64,000 nt of DNA from JANXQG01 sp963804375 (GCA_963804375.1 CAWDQE010000014.1:124001-188000); one strand, 5' to 3'; positions 44,699 through 54,220 are shown, counted from the stretch's first letter. Translations and numbers: made by a program. Notes: generated by a model not told the origin, from the letters alone.

Positions 44699-46195
44699 GT
44701 GCCGACGACAATCAACATCCTGATGGTAAGTCCCGACCCGCGGTTCCGCGCCGAGTTGGAGAGCGCACTGGCTTCCTTGGACGAACTGCACCCGCTGATT
44801 CACCACGCGGGCGACATACGCCAGGCGATCGAGGCGGCGCGGAGCCGCCGGCCGCAACTCGCGCTAGTGGAAATGGGGAGCGACGTGCGGCCCCTGCAGG
44901 CCTTTGCCCAGGAAGCGGCCCTGGTCTCGCCCGAAACGACCGTGGCGGCGGTCTTTCGGCCGGACTGTTTCGAGCCCGACGTGCCGGAGAGCACGGTCCT
45001 GATCCAGGCCATTCGCGGCGGGGTGAAGGACTTCCTGCGGCGGCCCGTCTCCAGCAGCGAGCTGGCCGAACTGCTCCGCCGCGTGCAGCGCTCCGCGCTG
45101 CAGGAAACGGGCCGCCTGGGCCGCATCGTTTCCTTCGTCAGCAATAAGGGCGGCGTGGGAAAATCGACCCTGGCCGCCAATGCGGCCGTCGGCCTGGCCG
45201 TGCGCCACCCCGAGCGCGTGCTCCTGATCGACGCCTCGCTGCAGATGGGCGTCTGCGCGTCGCTGCTCGACCTGACGCCCACGACCTCGCTCAGCGACGT
45301 CGTGCGCGAGAAGGACCGGTTGGACGAAACCCTCATCCGCCAGTTGGCGACGCCGCACGCCAGCGGCCTGCACCTTCTGGCCGCGCCCGCCGACGCCGTG
45401 GAGGCGGGCGATATCGACGACGAGGTGATGTCGCGAATCCTCACCCTGGCTCGGCACACCTACGACTTCGTGCTGGTCGATACGTTCCCCATGCTGGACC
45501 GTACGATGGTGGCTGTGTTGGACCTCAGCGAGCGGGCCTACGTCGTCGTGGAGAACGTCGTGCCCACGGTCCTGGGCGCGGTGAAACTGGTGGAAGTCCT
45601 CCGCAGCCTGGGGCTGTCCAACGAGCGCCTGCGGATCGTGCTGAACCGGCACACGACGCTGCCCGGAAGCGTGAGCGCGGCCGACGTCGCCAATCGACTG
45701 GGTCATGCCGTCGATCACGTCGTCCCCTTCGACAAGGGCATCGTGGTGGCGGCCAACACGGGTGAGCCGTACGTGCTGCGCAGCCGCTTCTTCGGCTGCG
45801 GCCGCCGTTTGCGCGGGCTGGCGGACGACATTGACGCCATGACGGAAACCCCGCGCGTCTCGCTCGCGCCCTCGCAAAACGGTGCAGATCGGCCGGCCGG
45901 AAACGAGCAGGTTCGGCGCGGGTCGCAGGTTCGGCGCGGGTCTCCTGACCCCGGCGAAACTTCCGACCGAAGGTCTCCCCATTCGCCGGGAGACCTTCGC
46001 TCGGAGGCGTGGCTCGGTCAGAGACCGGCCACAACAGAGCCGCTCGAGGAGGATTCGCAGGTTCGGCGTGGGTCTCCTGACCCCGGCGAAACTTCCGACC
46101 GAAGGTCTCCCCATTTGCCGGGAGACCTTCGCTCGGAGGCGTGGCTCGGTCAGAGACCGGCCACAACAGAGCCGCTCGAGGAGGATTCACCGTGA
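44699..46195 (+). CDS. cpaE: Pilus assembly ATPase CpaE/TadZ with repeat-encoded C-terminus
   Basis: Localises the Tad machine. A receiver-like N-terminal domain (residues 1-140, 'INILMVSPDPRFRAELESAL') precedes a ParA/MinD-type ATPase: deviant Walker A 'NKGGVGKST' and 'VLLIDASLQMG'. The conserved part ends near residue 395 ('..LRGLADDIDAMTE'). The remaining 95 residues are two identical-frame copies of 'QVRRGSPDPGETSDRRSP' units encoded by 132-bp repeats (45926-46189). The GTG start at 44699 lacks a clear ribosome-binding site. The stop overlaps the GTG of cpaF. Confidence 0.88.
   Translation: MPTTINILMVSPDPRFRAELESALASLDELHPLIHHAGDIRQAIEAARSRRPQLALVEMGSDVRPLQAFAQEAALVSPETTVAAVFRPDCFEPDVPESTVLIQAIRGGVKDFLRRPVSSSELAELLRRVQRSALQETGRLGRIVSFVSNKGGVGKSTLAANAAVGLAVRHPERVLLIDASLQMGVCASLLDLTPTTSLSDVVREKDRLDETLIRQLATPHASGLHLLAAPADAVEAGDIDDEVMSRILTLARHTYDFVLVDTFPMLDRTMVAVLDLSERAYVVVENVVPTVLGAVKLVEVLRSLGLSNERLRIVLNRHTTLPGSVSAADVANRLGHAVDHVVPFDKGIVVAANTGEPYVLRSRFFGCGRRLRGLADDIDAMTETPRVSLAPSQNGADRPAGNEQVRRGSQVRRGSPDPGETSDRRSPHSPGDLRSEAWLGQRPATTEPLEEDSQVRRGSPDPGETSDRRSPHLPGDLRSEAWLGQRPATTEPLEEDSP
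45908..46189 (+). repeat. Two tandem 132-bp repeats (plus an 18-bp partial) inside cpaE
   Basis: Units 45926-46057 and 46058-46189 differ at about two positions. Each contains a hairpin CCGAAGGTCTCCCC/GGGAGACCTTCG and the block GGCTCGGTCAGAGACCGGCC. The length of 132 bases keeps the frame. The last bases, GAGGAGGATTC, act as the ribosome-binding site of cpaF. The same family lies in reverse orientation at 19090-19278. Confidence 0.85.
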
Positions 46196-47670
46196 ACGAA
46201 GCTAGCGACCAAGTGGCGAGCGAACAACCTTCCGTCCCTGAGCGGGACTGGCGGCAGCGGTTCCTGAAGGCGAGCCTCTCCTTGCCGACCGGCCGCGTGC
46301 GGACCGCGAAGAAGGCGGCGGGGACACCCGCGCGCGGATCGCGGACCATCGCGGCGGCCCCCGTGGAAGCCGCTCCGGCGCATTCCCGCAACGCAGAATA
46401 CCTTTCCGTCAAAGGGACCTTGCACCAGCAGTTGTTGGACGAACTCGACCGGCGAAACCTGCTGGCGGCCAGCGAGGAGACGCTGGCCGAATTCGTGCAG
46501 ACCTTCGTCGACGAAGCCCTGCAGGTCGAGGACCTTCCGTTAAACGAAGACGAACGTCGCCGGCTGGTGGGCGACCTGCTGGAAGAAACGCTGGGGGTCG
46601 GCCCGCTGGCCTCGCTGATGGCCGATCCGGCCGTGACCGACATCCTCGTCAACCGGCCCGAACAGGTCTACGTGGAACGCTTCGGGCGGCTGGAGAAGAC
46701 CGACGTCCGCTTTCGCGACGTGGACCACCTGGTGCGGATCATCCAGCGGATCGCCGCCCGCGTGGGCCGGCGGATCGACGAAAGCTCGCCGATGGTCAAT
46801 GCGCGGCTGCCGGACGGCAGCCGCGTCAACGCCACGCTGCCGCCGGTGTCGATCGATTCCCCCACGCTCTCGGTTCGGCGTTTCGGCCGCCAGCGCCTGC
46901 GGCGCAGCGACCTGATGCAACTGGGCATGTTTTCCGCGGAGATCCACGGTTTTCTCGAGTCCGTGGTGCGGGGCCGCAAGAACCTGGTTATTTCCGGCGG
47001 CACCGGGTCGGGCAAATCGACCCTGCTGGGCGCCCTGGCCGAGGCCATTCCCGATCGCGAGCGGATCGTAACCATCGAGGACTCGGCGGAGCTGATCCTC
47101 GACCAGGAGCACGTGGTGCGGATGGAGACCCGTCCGGAGAACATCGAAGGCCGCGGCCTGATCACCGCCCGCGACCTGGTGATCAATGCCCTGCGGATGC
47201 GGCCCGACCGGATCATTGTCGGCGAAGTCCGCGGCGGCGAGGCCCTCGACATGCTGCAGGCCATGAACACCGGGCACGACGGCGGCATGACCACGGTGCA
47301 TGCCAACAGTCCGCGCGACGCCTTGGCGCGGCTGGAGACGATGGTCTTGATGGCCGGCCTGGACTTGCCTTCCCGCGCGATCCGCGAGCAGATCGTCTCC
47401 GCTTTGCACCTGATCGTCCACGTGCGGCGGTTCGAGGACGGCGTCCGCCGCATGGAGAGCATCGCCGAGATCGTGGGCATGGAAGGCACGACGCCCCAAC
47501 TCCAAGACATCTTCCGTTTCGAGCGTCGCGGCCAGAGGGGACGGCAGATCGCCGGCGAGTTCGTCGCCACGGGCATCGTCCCGCACGTCGTGGCAGAGTT
47601 GCACGAGCGGGGCATCGAGATCCCCCGGACCATATTCCAAAAGAGTCGCGTAGCGACGCCTGAACGGTAG
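46192..47670 (+). CDS. cpaF: Tad secretion/pilus ATPase CpaF/TadA
   Basis: Hexameric motor ATPase that powers pilin assembly. Walker A 'ISGGTGSGKSTLLG', Asp box 'EDSAELILDQEHVVRMETRP', Walker B 'IIVGEVRGGEALDMLQAMNT' and His box 'GGMTTVHANSPRDAL' are all intact. 492 residues from the GTG at 46192. An earlier in-frame ATG at 46141 lies inside the repeat; the GTG has GAGGAGG seven bases upstream and overlaps the cpaE stop, so it is preferred. Confidence 0.93.
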   Translation: MNEASDQVASEQPSVPERDWRQRFLKASLSLPTGRVRTAKKAAGTPARGSRTIAAAPVEAAPAHSRNAEYLSVKGTLHQQLLDELDRRNLLAASEETLAEFVQTFVDEALQVEDLPLNEDERRRLVGDLLEETLGVGPLASLMADPAVTDILVNRPEQVYVERFGRLEKTDVRFRDVDHLVRIIQRIAARVGRRIDESSPMVNARLPDGSRVNATLPPVSIDSPTLSVRRFGRQRLRRSDLMQLGMFSAEIHGFLESVVRGRKNLVISGGTGSGKSTLLGALAEAIPDRERIVTIEDSAELILDQEHVVRMETRPENIEGRGLITARDLVINALRMRPDRIIVGEVRGGEALDMLQAMNTGHDGGMTTVHANSPRDALARLETMVLMAGLDLPSRAIREQIVSALHLIVHVRRFEDGVRRMESIAEIVGMEGTTPQLQDIFRFERRGQRGRQIAGEFVATGIVPHVVAELHERGIEIPRTIFQKSRVATPER

Positions 47671-47828
47671 GATCCCGAAATCCGAAATCCGAATGTCGAA
47701 ATCCGAAACAAATCAATTCAAATATCGAATAAGAAAGGCTCAAAACGTCTTGGGCCGCGCGTTTTAGGAATTGGCATTTCGTATTTCCGATTTGTTTCGT
47801 ATTTCGGATTTGAGATTTCGGATTTCCA
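47671..47828. repeat. CGAAATCCGAAATCC-type inverted repeat between cpaF and tadB
   Basis: A cluster of AAATCCGAA units (about 47678-47714) faces GATTTG/TTCGGATTT units (47789-47826), giving a large AT-rich stem around a 70-base loop. This repeat type is widespread in bacterial intergenic DNA. A degenerate relative (TCTAATCTCAGATTTCAAATC) lies between the TadG-like gene and cpaE at about 44574-44612. Confidence 0.75.
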
Positions 47829-47846
47829 TCGTTCCCCTGTTGAACC

Positions 47847-48707
47847 ATGATTGAGATTCTGATACTTGCCGGACTGCTGCTGGGGCTGGGCGCGATCGCC
47901 GCCTATTGGCGGAACGCGCGGGTCCGCACCCTGGCCCGCGAGCGCATCGAGTATTCGGCCGCGGTCTCCGAAGCAACGCAAGCCGAGCCACTTCCCGCGG
48001 CCCGTTCCTTCCTCGTGCGGCACCGCTTCTTGCCCTGGCTGCTCGCTCTTATCGTAGCCGGGCTGTTGTATTACGCCTTCGATTGGGCCCCGCCCTTCGT
48101 GATCTCGGTGTCCCTGATTGCCGGCCTGCTGGCCGGGCGCCTGGATTCCTATCTGGCAGTGCGGCAAACCGCAAGGATCGAAACGCAGTTGGCCGACGCC
48201 ATCGACCTGATGGTGGCCGCATTGCGGGCCGGGGCCGGCGTCGCCGATGCCCTGGAGAACGCCCTCCGCGAAACGCGCAGCCCTTTGCTGCCGCAACTGG
48301 AAGAGGTGGTGGGCCGCATCCGCTTCGGCGACGATCCGCGGACGGTCTACCTGGGACTGACGCAGCGCATCCCGCTGGAGACCTTTCTGTTGTTTGCCTC
48401 GGCGCTGTCCGTCCAGGCGGAGACCGGCGGCAGCCTGGCGCCCACCTTGGCCAGCGTGGGCCGCACGATCCGCGACCGCATCGAGATTGCGCGGCGGATC
48501 CGCTCCAACTCGGCCCAATCCGAGGTTTCCACGCTGGCCGTGTTCTTGCTGACGTACTTCATCGCCCTGCTGGTGTGGCGCGGCAATCCCGATCAAATGC
48601 ACGCCTTCCTGACCACCACGATCGGACAATGGGCGGTCGCGGGCACGATCCTGCTGCAAGCCGCCGGCCTGGTTTGGATGTCGGTCATAAGCCGCATGAA
48701 GTTTTGA
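47847..48707 (+). CDS. tadB: Tad inner-membrane platform protein TadB
   Basis: 286 residues with a type II secretion F-domain ('ATQLADAIDLMVAALRAGAG' region, read 'ETQLADAIDLMVAALRAG', and 'SALSVQAETGGSLAPTLASV'). Hydrophobic segments at about residues 1-20, 65-85, 90-105, 230-250 and 260-280. Partner of TadC and CpaF in pilus extrusion. No ribosome-binding site is evident because the preceding gap is filled by a repeat. Confidence 0.9.
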   Translation: MIEILILAGLLLGLGAIAAYWRNARVRTLARERIEYSAAVSEATQAEPLPAARSFLVRHRFLPWLLALIVAGLLYYAFDWAPPFVISVSLIAGLLAGRLDSYLAVRQTARIETQLADAIDLMVAALRAGAGVADALENALRETRSPLLPQLEEVVGRIRFGDDPRTVYLGLTQRIPLETFLLFASALSVQAETGGSLAPTLASVGRTIRDRIEIARRIRSNSAQSEVSTLAVFLLTYFIALLVWRGNPDQMHAFLTTTIGQWAVAGTILLQAAGLVWMSVISRMKF

Positions 48708-48716
48708 GGTGTAAGG

Positions 48717-49640
48717 ATGGGAAATCTGGCGATTCTTGGCTTATGGCTGCTCCTCCCGATCGCTCTGGCCGTCGCGATCTTGTTCTTGCGCCGCCTGGGC
48801 GCGAAGCGGCGGAGCTTGGAACGGGTCTTCACGGAACCGGCCGCTCCGGCCGAACGACCCGACGGCGATACCGCGCTGGAAGGACTGCTGCGGCGTTGGC
48901 TCTTCCTGGCGGGCTACCGCCAGCGGATTGCCCCTGCCGCGTTCGTCACCGCCGTGCTCGTGGCACTGGGCGTGGGGATTGCCACGGCACTGGCCGTTCT
49001 GGGCTCCGGCCTGACGAAGGAATTGTTCGCGACGCTGGCCCTGCTCCCGCCGCCCCTGGGCGATCTCGTTCTGCCATTCGCGTACCTGGCGCCTTGGACG
49101 GTGTTGCTGGTCCTGGTGCTCCTGCCGTGGATGCTCGTGCGCCGTGCGCGGCGGCAACGCGTGGAAAAAGTGGAGCAGGACCTGCCCATCTCCCTGGAGC
49201 TTCTGGCCACGCTCAGCGAAGCGGGACTGGGCTTCGATGCGGCGCTGGCACGAGTGCTCGATTCGGTAATCGAAGATCGCCCTTTGGCCCGCGAGTTCTG
49301 CACCTATCAATCGGACTTGCTGGCCGGCCGGACCCGCGTGGAATCGCTGCGGCGGTTGTCCCGCCGCTTGGAGGTCTCGTCCGTGGCGATCCTCGTCTCG
49401 GCCTTGGTGCAGGCGGAGCAGATGGGCAGCGGCATCGCCCAGGCCCTCCGCCGCCAGGCCGACGATTTGCGCGACCGTCGCCGCGAACGGGCCAACGCCT
49501 TTGCCATGGCGCTGTCGATCAAGCGGATGTTCCCCCTGGTCGTCTGCTTCATGCCCGGCATTTTCGTTTGGACGATCGGACCGGCCATGACAAGTCTCTT
49601 CCAGCGCGCCGACATCATCATGCGGATAAGGCATTTCTAG
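48717..49640 (+). CDS. tadC: Tad inner-membrane platform protein TadC
   Basis: 307 residues, same F-domain fold as TadB: 'VEQDLPISLELLATLSEAGL', 'ALVQAEQMGSGIAQALRRQA' and 'KRMFPLVVCFMPGIFVWTIG'. It starts 9 bases after the tadB stop with TAAGG at the ribosome-binding position. TadB and TadC together form the assembly platform. Confidence 0.9.
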   Translation: MGNLAILGLWLLLPIALAVAILFLRRLGAKRRSLERVFTEPAAPAERPDGDTALEGLLRRWLFLAGYRQRIAPAAFVTAVLVALGVGIATALAVLGSGLTKELFATLALLPPPLGDLVLPFAYLAPWTVLLVLVLLPWMLVRRARRQRVEKVEQDLPISLELLATLSEAGLGFDAALARVLDSVIEDRPLAREFCTYQSDLLAGRTRVESLRRLSRRLEVSSVAILVSALVQAEQMGSGIAQALRRQADDLRDRRRERANAFAMALSIKRMFPLVVCFMPGIFVWTIGPAMTSLFQRADIIMRIRHF

Positions 49641-49795
49641 GGCGGCTAAGCTCGATGGGAATCACCATCGGTCGGCGGCAACGGTCGGGTAGGGCTTTTG
49701 CTTTTCTTCCCTAAAAATGATACGATTGACTGCTGGTGAGGATTTTATCAGAAACCTGTGGCAGATAATTGGTTGCCCCAAAGGAAGGATTTGCG

Positions 49796-50215
49796 ATGAA
49801 TCTCAAGAAGGCCCTGCTGATCGGTGGTCTTGTCCTGGCTGCCGTCTCCTTCTCGTGGTCTGCGGCGCAGGCCAGGGGAGTGCGAGTTGCCGTCGGAGTT
49901 GGCGTTCCGGTCTATCGTCAGTATCCGCGCTACTACTATCCCGGCTACCGCTACCCTGGATTCTACTATGCCTACCCATTCCAAGTCTATGTGGCTCCGG
50001 CGCCCTGGTACTATTATCCGCAACCGGCCGCCGTGCCGCAGCCGTATTATTCCGGCTATCCGCAAGCGGCCCCGGCCGCTCAGCCGTATTACTCGAATTC
50101 TCCGCCGTCGTCGCTGGCGCCTGCCACAGCCACGCCGCCGCCACCGCAGCCGAACCCGCCCATGCCGGAAACCATTCCCACACCACCCACTCAGCCCCCA
50201 GGCACCGAGTTTTAG
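49796..50215 (+). CDS. Exported Tyr/Pro-rich small protein
   Basis: 139 residues. A signal peptide ends about residue 27 ('..SWSAAQARG'). The mature part is Tyr/Pro-rich ('YYYPGYRYPGFYYAYP') and then Pro-rich to the end. AAGGAAGGA precedes the ATG. Such proteins are common in planctomycetes and may be wall or surface proteins; its place between tadC and the secretin gene suggests, but does not prove, a link to the pilus. Confidence 0.6.
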   Translation: MNLKKALLIGGLVLAAVSFSWSAAQARGVRVAVGVGVPVYRQYPRYYYPGYRYPGFYYAYPFQVYVAPAPWYYYPQPAAVPQPYYSGYPQAAPAAQPYYSNSPPSSLAPATATPPPPQPNPPMPETIPTPPTQPPGTEF

Positions 50216-50480
50216 CTTCTGTGCAAATAGACAATACAGGTAAAGTTTGCGGCCGCTATAACCGATACAACCGTTAGAGTCGGTAGTGGCTTCAACACCA
50301 CCGCTCTGATGGGAACTGGTCGGACCGCCAAACTCAACGATTCTCGGAAGTCTTGGAAATACTCGCCAGGGGCTATCCGGAAAGTTTCGAGCCGCAAATC
50401 GAGATTGATTGCTGCGCGAGCAACGGCTGACTTTCCGCGTAGACTCTAGCTGCATCCAGGCTATCGCAGGAGGGGAAACG

Positions 50481-52799
50481 GTGCCGGAACTATTTTTTCA
50501 CTCGACCGCGCTGCGTTTGGCCGGGACACGGACGGTGGGAAGCCCTTCGCGCCGCCGCCTGACTGGCTTGTCTTTCGGCTTGGCGTTCAGCCTCATTTTG
50601 GCGATTACGTCGGCGCGGTCGCTGGCGCAACAATCCGGTCCCTATGATCCGCCGCTCCGCCCGGCAACTTCGCCGGCAACCGGATCGCAACTTCCCGCTC
50701 AAGCATCCTCGTCTGCGGAACCCTCCGGCGATCATTCGGCCGGGAATGTGTCCGCGCTCCAATTGAACCTTCGCCAGCAGGGCGGCAACGGCGATCAGAT
50801 CGAATTCGCCCGTCCCGGCAGCGTGACGTCCGGCGATCCCGATTCGCGCTCTTCCGACGCTCAGTTGCGAATGGGCGGCGTCACGGAACGCCTGGCTCAG
50901 AACGCCATAACTCCAGAGATCATTCGGCCGGGTATCCCGGCAATTCAGCTTCCCCAACCGGCCGGCAGCGGGTCTGCGGGCACTGCCTCCGTGGGGGCCC
51001 AGCCGTCGGAGGCGACGCGCGCGCTGCAAGGGATCGGGTCGCCGTTCGATCCGTCTCAATTTCGTTTTCCGACGCTGGGACTTCCGCCGGGACTGGGCGT
51101 CCCCGAGCCGTCGCCGGAGATTAAGCAGAAGTACGGGCAATTCGTGGAGCGCGAGATCGCCCCCGAGAACACGATCCAGGTGGTCGTGGGCCGGGCCAAG
51201 ATCATCGTCCTGCGCGAGAAGCCCCGCCACATCTACGCCCCCGACGAAAACGTTGCCAGCTTTCAGATCGTCACCGGCTTGGAATACGCCATCGTCGGCA
51301 AGCGGCAAGGCACGACGGTCCTCAATCTCTGGTTCCCCGATCCGAACGATCCCAACAACCCGCAGAAGGACCGCACCTTGAGCTACATGGTCGTGGTCCT
51401 GAACGATCCGGAACGCGCCGCCCTGGACGTGCTGGCGGAGCGGAGGCGATTGGAGGCCCAGGTCAAGGCCTTCGAGCAGGCCCTCAAGGTGCTGGAAGGG
51501 GAAATCAAGAAGGCCTTTCCCGACAGCGCGGTCCAACTCTCGCTCGTGGGCGAGCAAGTCGTGGTCCGCGGCGAGTGCAAGGACGTCGTCGAGGCGGCGC
51601 AGATCCTCCGCATCGTCGCCGAACATTCGCCGACCAGAAGACGGACGGCGATCACTCCGTCGAACAACGTCAACGTGAATTTCATCCCCGGGCTGGGCGA
51701 CCAGGCCGCCGCGGTCGAGGCCATCCGCCAACTCCTGGCGGGAACCCCCAACCTGGTCAACCTGCTGCGCGTGGCAGGCGAACAGCAGGTCACGCTCATG
51801 GTCGTGGTGGCCGAAGTGGACCGCACCGCGGCCCGTACGATCGGCATGGATTTCAGCATCAGCAAGGGGCAATTCACCTTCGCCCAGGCGATCACGGGAG
51901 CGGCCGCGGCGGCCGCCGGCAACCTGCCCGTGTCCATCGACAACGGCAATATCCTCATGGCCATCCAGGCCCTGCGGACGATGAACTTCGCGCGGAGCCT
52001 GGCGGAACCCAACCTGACCGTCATCAACGGCAAGTCGGCCAACCTTCTGGCCGGCGGGTCTTTCCCGATCCCAAATAGCGTCATTCTCCCCGGCGGCGCC
52101 GCGCAGAGCGTGACCTACCAGAACTTCGGCGTTACGCTGCAATTCACGCCCTATATTACCGACCGTACGCGGATCCGCCTGCAATTGAACGCCAGCGTAT
52201 CGACCCCCAGCACGGCAACCACCTCCGTCAACGGGGCCCAGGTGCCGAGCCAGATTACCCAGCGCCAATTCATTACCACTGTCGAGCTCCGCGAAGGGCA
52301 GACGCTGACTGTGGCCGGCTTGATCCAAAACAACTTCAGCGGCACGTCGAACCGCGTGCCGTTCTGGGGCGACCTGCCGCTGATCGGGCGGACCGGCGGC
52401 GTGGATAGCATCAGTTCCGGCGAGCAGGAGCTCGTCGTCCTGGTCACGCCCGTCCTGGTGCATCCCTTGGAGCAGTGCCAGACGCCGCCGCTGCCCGGCA
52501 ACGACATTTTCGAGCCGGGCGACGTGGCCTTTTACCTTGGCGGACAGTTGGAAAGCCGGCGCCTGGAGGACTACCGCGCTTCGGTCCGCACGGACTTCGC
52601 CCGGCAGAAACGGTTTATCGACCGCGACGATCTGTTCATCATCGGTCCCCACGGCGCGACCTACGGTTGCTGCAAGTTGGGAAACGGACCCTGTCCGGGA
52701 CCCGCCGTCGGCAATCCGGCCCCCAATCCGGTCCCCGAGCCGATCGTTGCACCGATCCCTGGGCCCGCGTCCCAGACCATCGGACCGGAAAAACACTAG
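50481..52799 (+). CDS. cpaC: Tad outer-membrane secretin (CpaC/RcpA)
   Basis: Forms the outer-membrane channel for the Tad pilus. GTG start at 50481 with AGGAGGGGAAAC; a signal-like segment about residues 30-50. A long Pro/Ser-rich region (50-200) precedes the pilus N-domain ('IVVGRAK.I.L', read 'QVVVGRAKIIVLREKPRHIY'), a ring-building/BON-like domain ('AVQLSLVGEQVVVRGECKD') and the secretin core ending 'VPFWGDLPLIGRTGGV' with 'QELVVLVTPVLV'. At about 772 residues it is longer than usual because of the low-complexity N-terminal part and a Pro-rich tail. Confidence 0.92.
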   Translation: MPELFFHSTALRLAGTRTVGSPSRRRLTGLSFGLAFSLILAITSARSLAQQSGPYDPPLRPATSPATGSQLPAQASSSAEPSGDHSAGNVSALQLNLRQQGGNGDQIEFARPGSVTSGDPDSRSSDAQLRMGGVTERLAQNAITPEIIRPGIPAIQLPQPAGSGSAGTASVGAQPSEATRALQGIGSPFDPSQFRFPTLGLPPGLGVPEPSPEIKQKYGQFVEREIAPENTIQVVVGRAKIIVLREKPRHIYAPDENVASFQIVTGLEYAIVGKRQGTTVLNLWFPDPNDPNNPQKDRTLSYMVVVLNDPERAALDVLAERRRLEAQVKAFEQALKVLEGEIKKAFPDSAVQLSLVGEQVVVRGECKDVVEAAQILRIVAEHSPTRRRTAITPSNNVNVNFIPGLGDQAAAVEAIRQLLAGTPNLVNLLRVAGEQQVTLMVVVAEVDRTAARTIGMDFSISKGQFTFAQAITGAAAAAAGNLPVSIDNGNILMAIQALRTMNFARSLAEPNLTVINGKSANLLAGGSFPIPNSVILPGGAAQSVTYQNFGVTLQFTPYITDRTRIRLQLNASVSTPSTATTSVNGAQVPSQITQRQFITTVELREGQTLTVAGLIQNNFSGTSNRVPFWGDLPLIGRTGGVDSISSGEQELVVLVTPVLVHPLEQCQTPPLPGNDIFEPGDVAFYLGGQLESRRLEDYRASVRTDFARQKRFIDRDDLFIIGPHGATYGCCKLGNGPCPGPAVGNPAPNPVPEPIVAPIPGPASQTIGPEKH

Positions 52800-52814
52800 T
52801 TGAGGATGGAACCG

Positions 52815-53387
52815 ATGCATTGCTCGATGAAGAATCCATGGACCTCCGCGTTTTGGCTGGTCTTGTGCATGATGGCGGCCCCGGGCTGCCACACCGACTG
52901 CAATTCGGCCAATGACATCCCGCCCGGCGCCATACCCCAGCCCTGTGGAACCTACGTCTGCCGGTGGATGCATGGCGAGACGGCCCGCGCCGACCGGGAG
53001 AATTTCGTGATCTACCGCTACGAGTGGTCGGCGGAACCGGCAAAGCTCACGCCCAACGGCCGCGAGCATCTCGATTGCCTCAGCCAGTGGCTGGCGCAAT
53101 CGACGTGCCCCGTCGTGATCGAAACCTCGCAGGACGAGCGCCTGGATGCGGCCCGTCGCGAGGAGATCGTCAAGATGCTCGCCGGCAAGAACGTCCTTTT
53201 GGCCGCGGAGCGCGTGGTCGTAGGACGGTCGGAGGCCGAAGGACTTTATGGTCAAGAAGCCCCCGGCGTGTCCGGTGGCATGCTCGGCGGCCAGGGCGGC
53301 GGAGGCGGCGCAGGCGCGACGGGCGGCGGGGGGCTCGGCGCGACGGGCGGCGCAACGATTTCCGGCGGCGGCGGTGGAATCTACTAA
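52815..53387 (+). CDS. Lipoprotein linked to the Tad secretin
   Basis: 190 residues. Signal peptide with a Cys in 'MMAAPGCHTDC' (lipobox-like). The middle part 'LTPNGREHLDCLSQWLAQ' and 'VVIETSQDERLDAARREEIV' looks like an OmpA-type peptidoglycan-binding fold without its full motif. The C-terminal 45 residues are almost only Gly with Ala/Thr. Between the secretin and TadD, it probably anchors or pilots the secretin; this is inference. Confidence 0.6.
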   Translation: MHCSMKNPWTSAFWLVLCMMAAPGCHTDCNSANDIPPGAIPQPCGTYVCRWMHGETARADRENFVIYRYEWSAEPAKLTPNGREHLDCLSQWLAQSTCPVVIETSQDERLDAARREEIVKMLAGKNVLLAAERVVVGRSEAEGLYGQEAPGVSGGMLGGQGGGGGAGATGGGGLGATGGATISGGGGGIY

Positions 53388-53402
53388 TCCGTAGGGTGCA
53401 AC

Positions 53403-54110
53403 ATGAAAACCACTGCTCAATTTCGATTCCTCTTGCTCGCTGCGCTCGGCTTCGTAACCGCACTGGGTTGCACCAACTCGGCGCTTCCACCGTGGAAGAC
53501 CGGGTCGCCGGCCCCATCTGCCGACGGCGAATCCGCGGATACCCGCGAGCTGCCGCCGAAAGAAGCCGGACGAACATGCATGGTCACCGCGGAGCAAATG
53601 CAAAACAGCGGACAGGTGGACCAGGCCATTTTGCTCTACGAGAAGGCGCGTCGCAACGATCCGAGCCTGAAGACGATCGCGCATCACCTGGGAGTGCTCT
53701 ATGACCTTCAGGGCGACAGCACGCGATCGCTGCTCGAATACAAGCTGGCGCTCGAGGCGGAGCCCAAGAACCCCGACGTGTACAGCGACGTGGGGTATTA
53801 CTACTTCAAGCGCGGCAACCTGGGCGATGCCGAGCAGATGCTCCGCAAGGCCGTGGAGATCGATGCGAAGCACGCCAGGGCCTTGACCAATTTGGGGATG
53901 GTTCTCGCCGCCAAGCAGCGCTTCGGCGAGAGTTTCGAGGCCTTCTCCAAAGTGGTCGGCCCTGCCGCGGCGCATTCGAATGTCGGCGTGCTGATGGCGA
54001 AACAAGGCCGCAACGACGACGCCCGCAAGGAATTTCACGCGGCCCTAGCGCTCGACTCGACGCTCAAACAACCGAAGGCGTTCCTGGAATATCTCGATCG
54101 CCCGCAGTAG
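53403..54110 (+). CDS. TadD-like TPR lipoprotein
   Basis: 235 residues. Lipobox region 'FVTALGCTNS' at about residue 23. About four TPR units ('AILLYEKARRNDPSLKTIAH', 'SLLEYKLALEAEPKNPDVYS', 'AEQMLRKAVEIDAKHARALT') make it TadD-like, a factor for secretin assembly in Tad systems. It starts 15 bases after the lipoprotein gene and closes the locus; a REP begins at its stop codon. Confidence 0.8.
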   Translation: MKTTAQFRFLLLAALGFVTALGCTNSALPPWKTGSPAPSADGESADTRELPPKEAGRTCMVTAEQMQNSGQVDQAILLYEKARRNDPSLKTIAHHLGVLYDLQGDSTRSLLEYKLALEAEPKNPDVYSDVGYYYFKRGNLGDAEQMLRKAVEIDAKHARALTNLGMVLAAKQRFGESFEAFSKVVGPAAAHSNVGVLMAKQGRNDDARKEFHAALALDSTLKQPKAFLEYLDRPQ

Positions 54111-54186
54111 GGTGGTCCGAGTGAAACGAATCCCACCATGGGAAGGGCGAGAAGATGGTGGGACTCGTTTCACTCGGCCCACCCTA
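54107..54186. repeat. REP element overlapping the tadD-like stop codon
   Basis: Arms 54107-54138 and 54156-54186 (GTAGGGTGG...GAGTGAAACGA and its complement) pair over about 30 bases with few mismatches. It could act as a 3' mRNA hairpin for the tad locus; there is no T run. Confidence 0.75.
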
Positions 54187-54220
54187 CCACTGCAATACCG
54201 CAATCGCCCGCGAAAGCCGC

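Noticed and set aside
45926..46189. Tandem repeats considered as a CRISPR array
   Set aside because: Only two units, 132 bp long, adjacent without spacers and read in frame; no cas genes nearby.
50490..54038. 1182-residue open frame antisense to the secretin, lipoprotein and TadD-like genes
   Set aside because: It is the GC-driven mirror of well-supported genes on the other strand, has no domain motifs and is rich in His/Arg/Gln from antisense codons.
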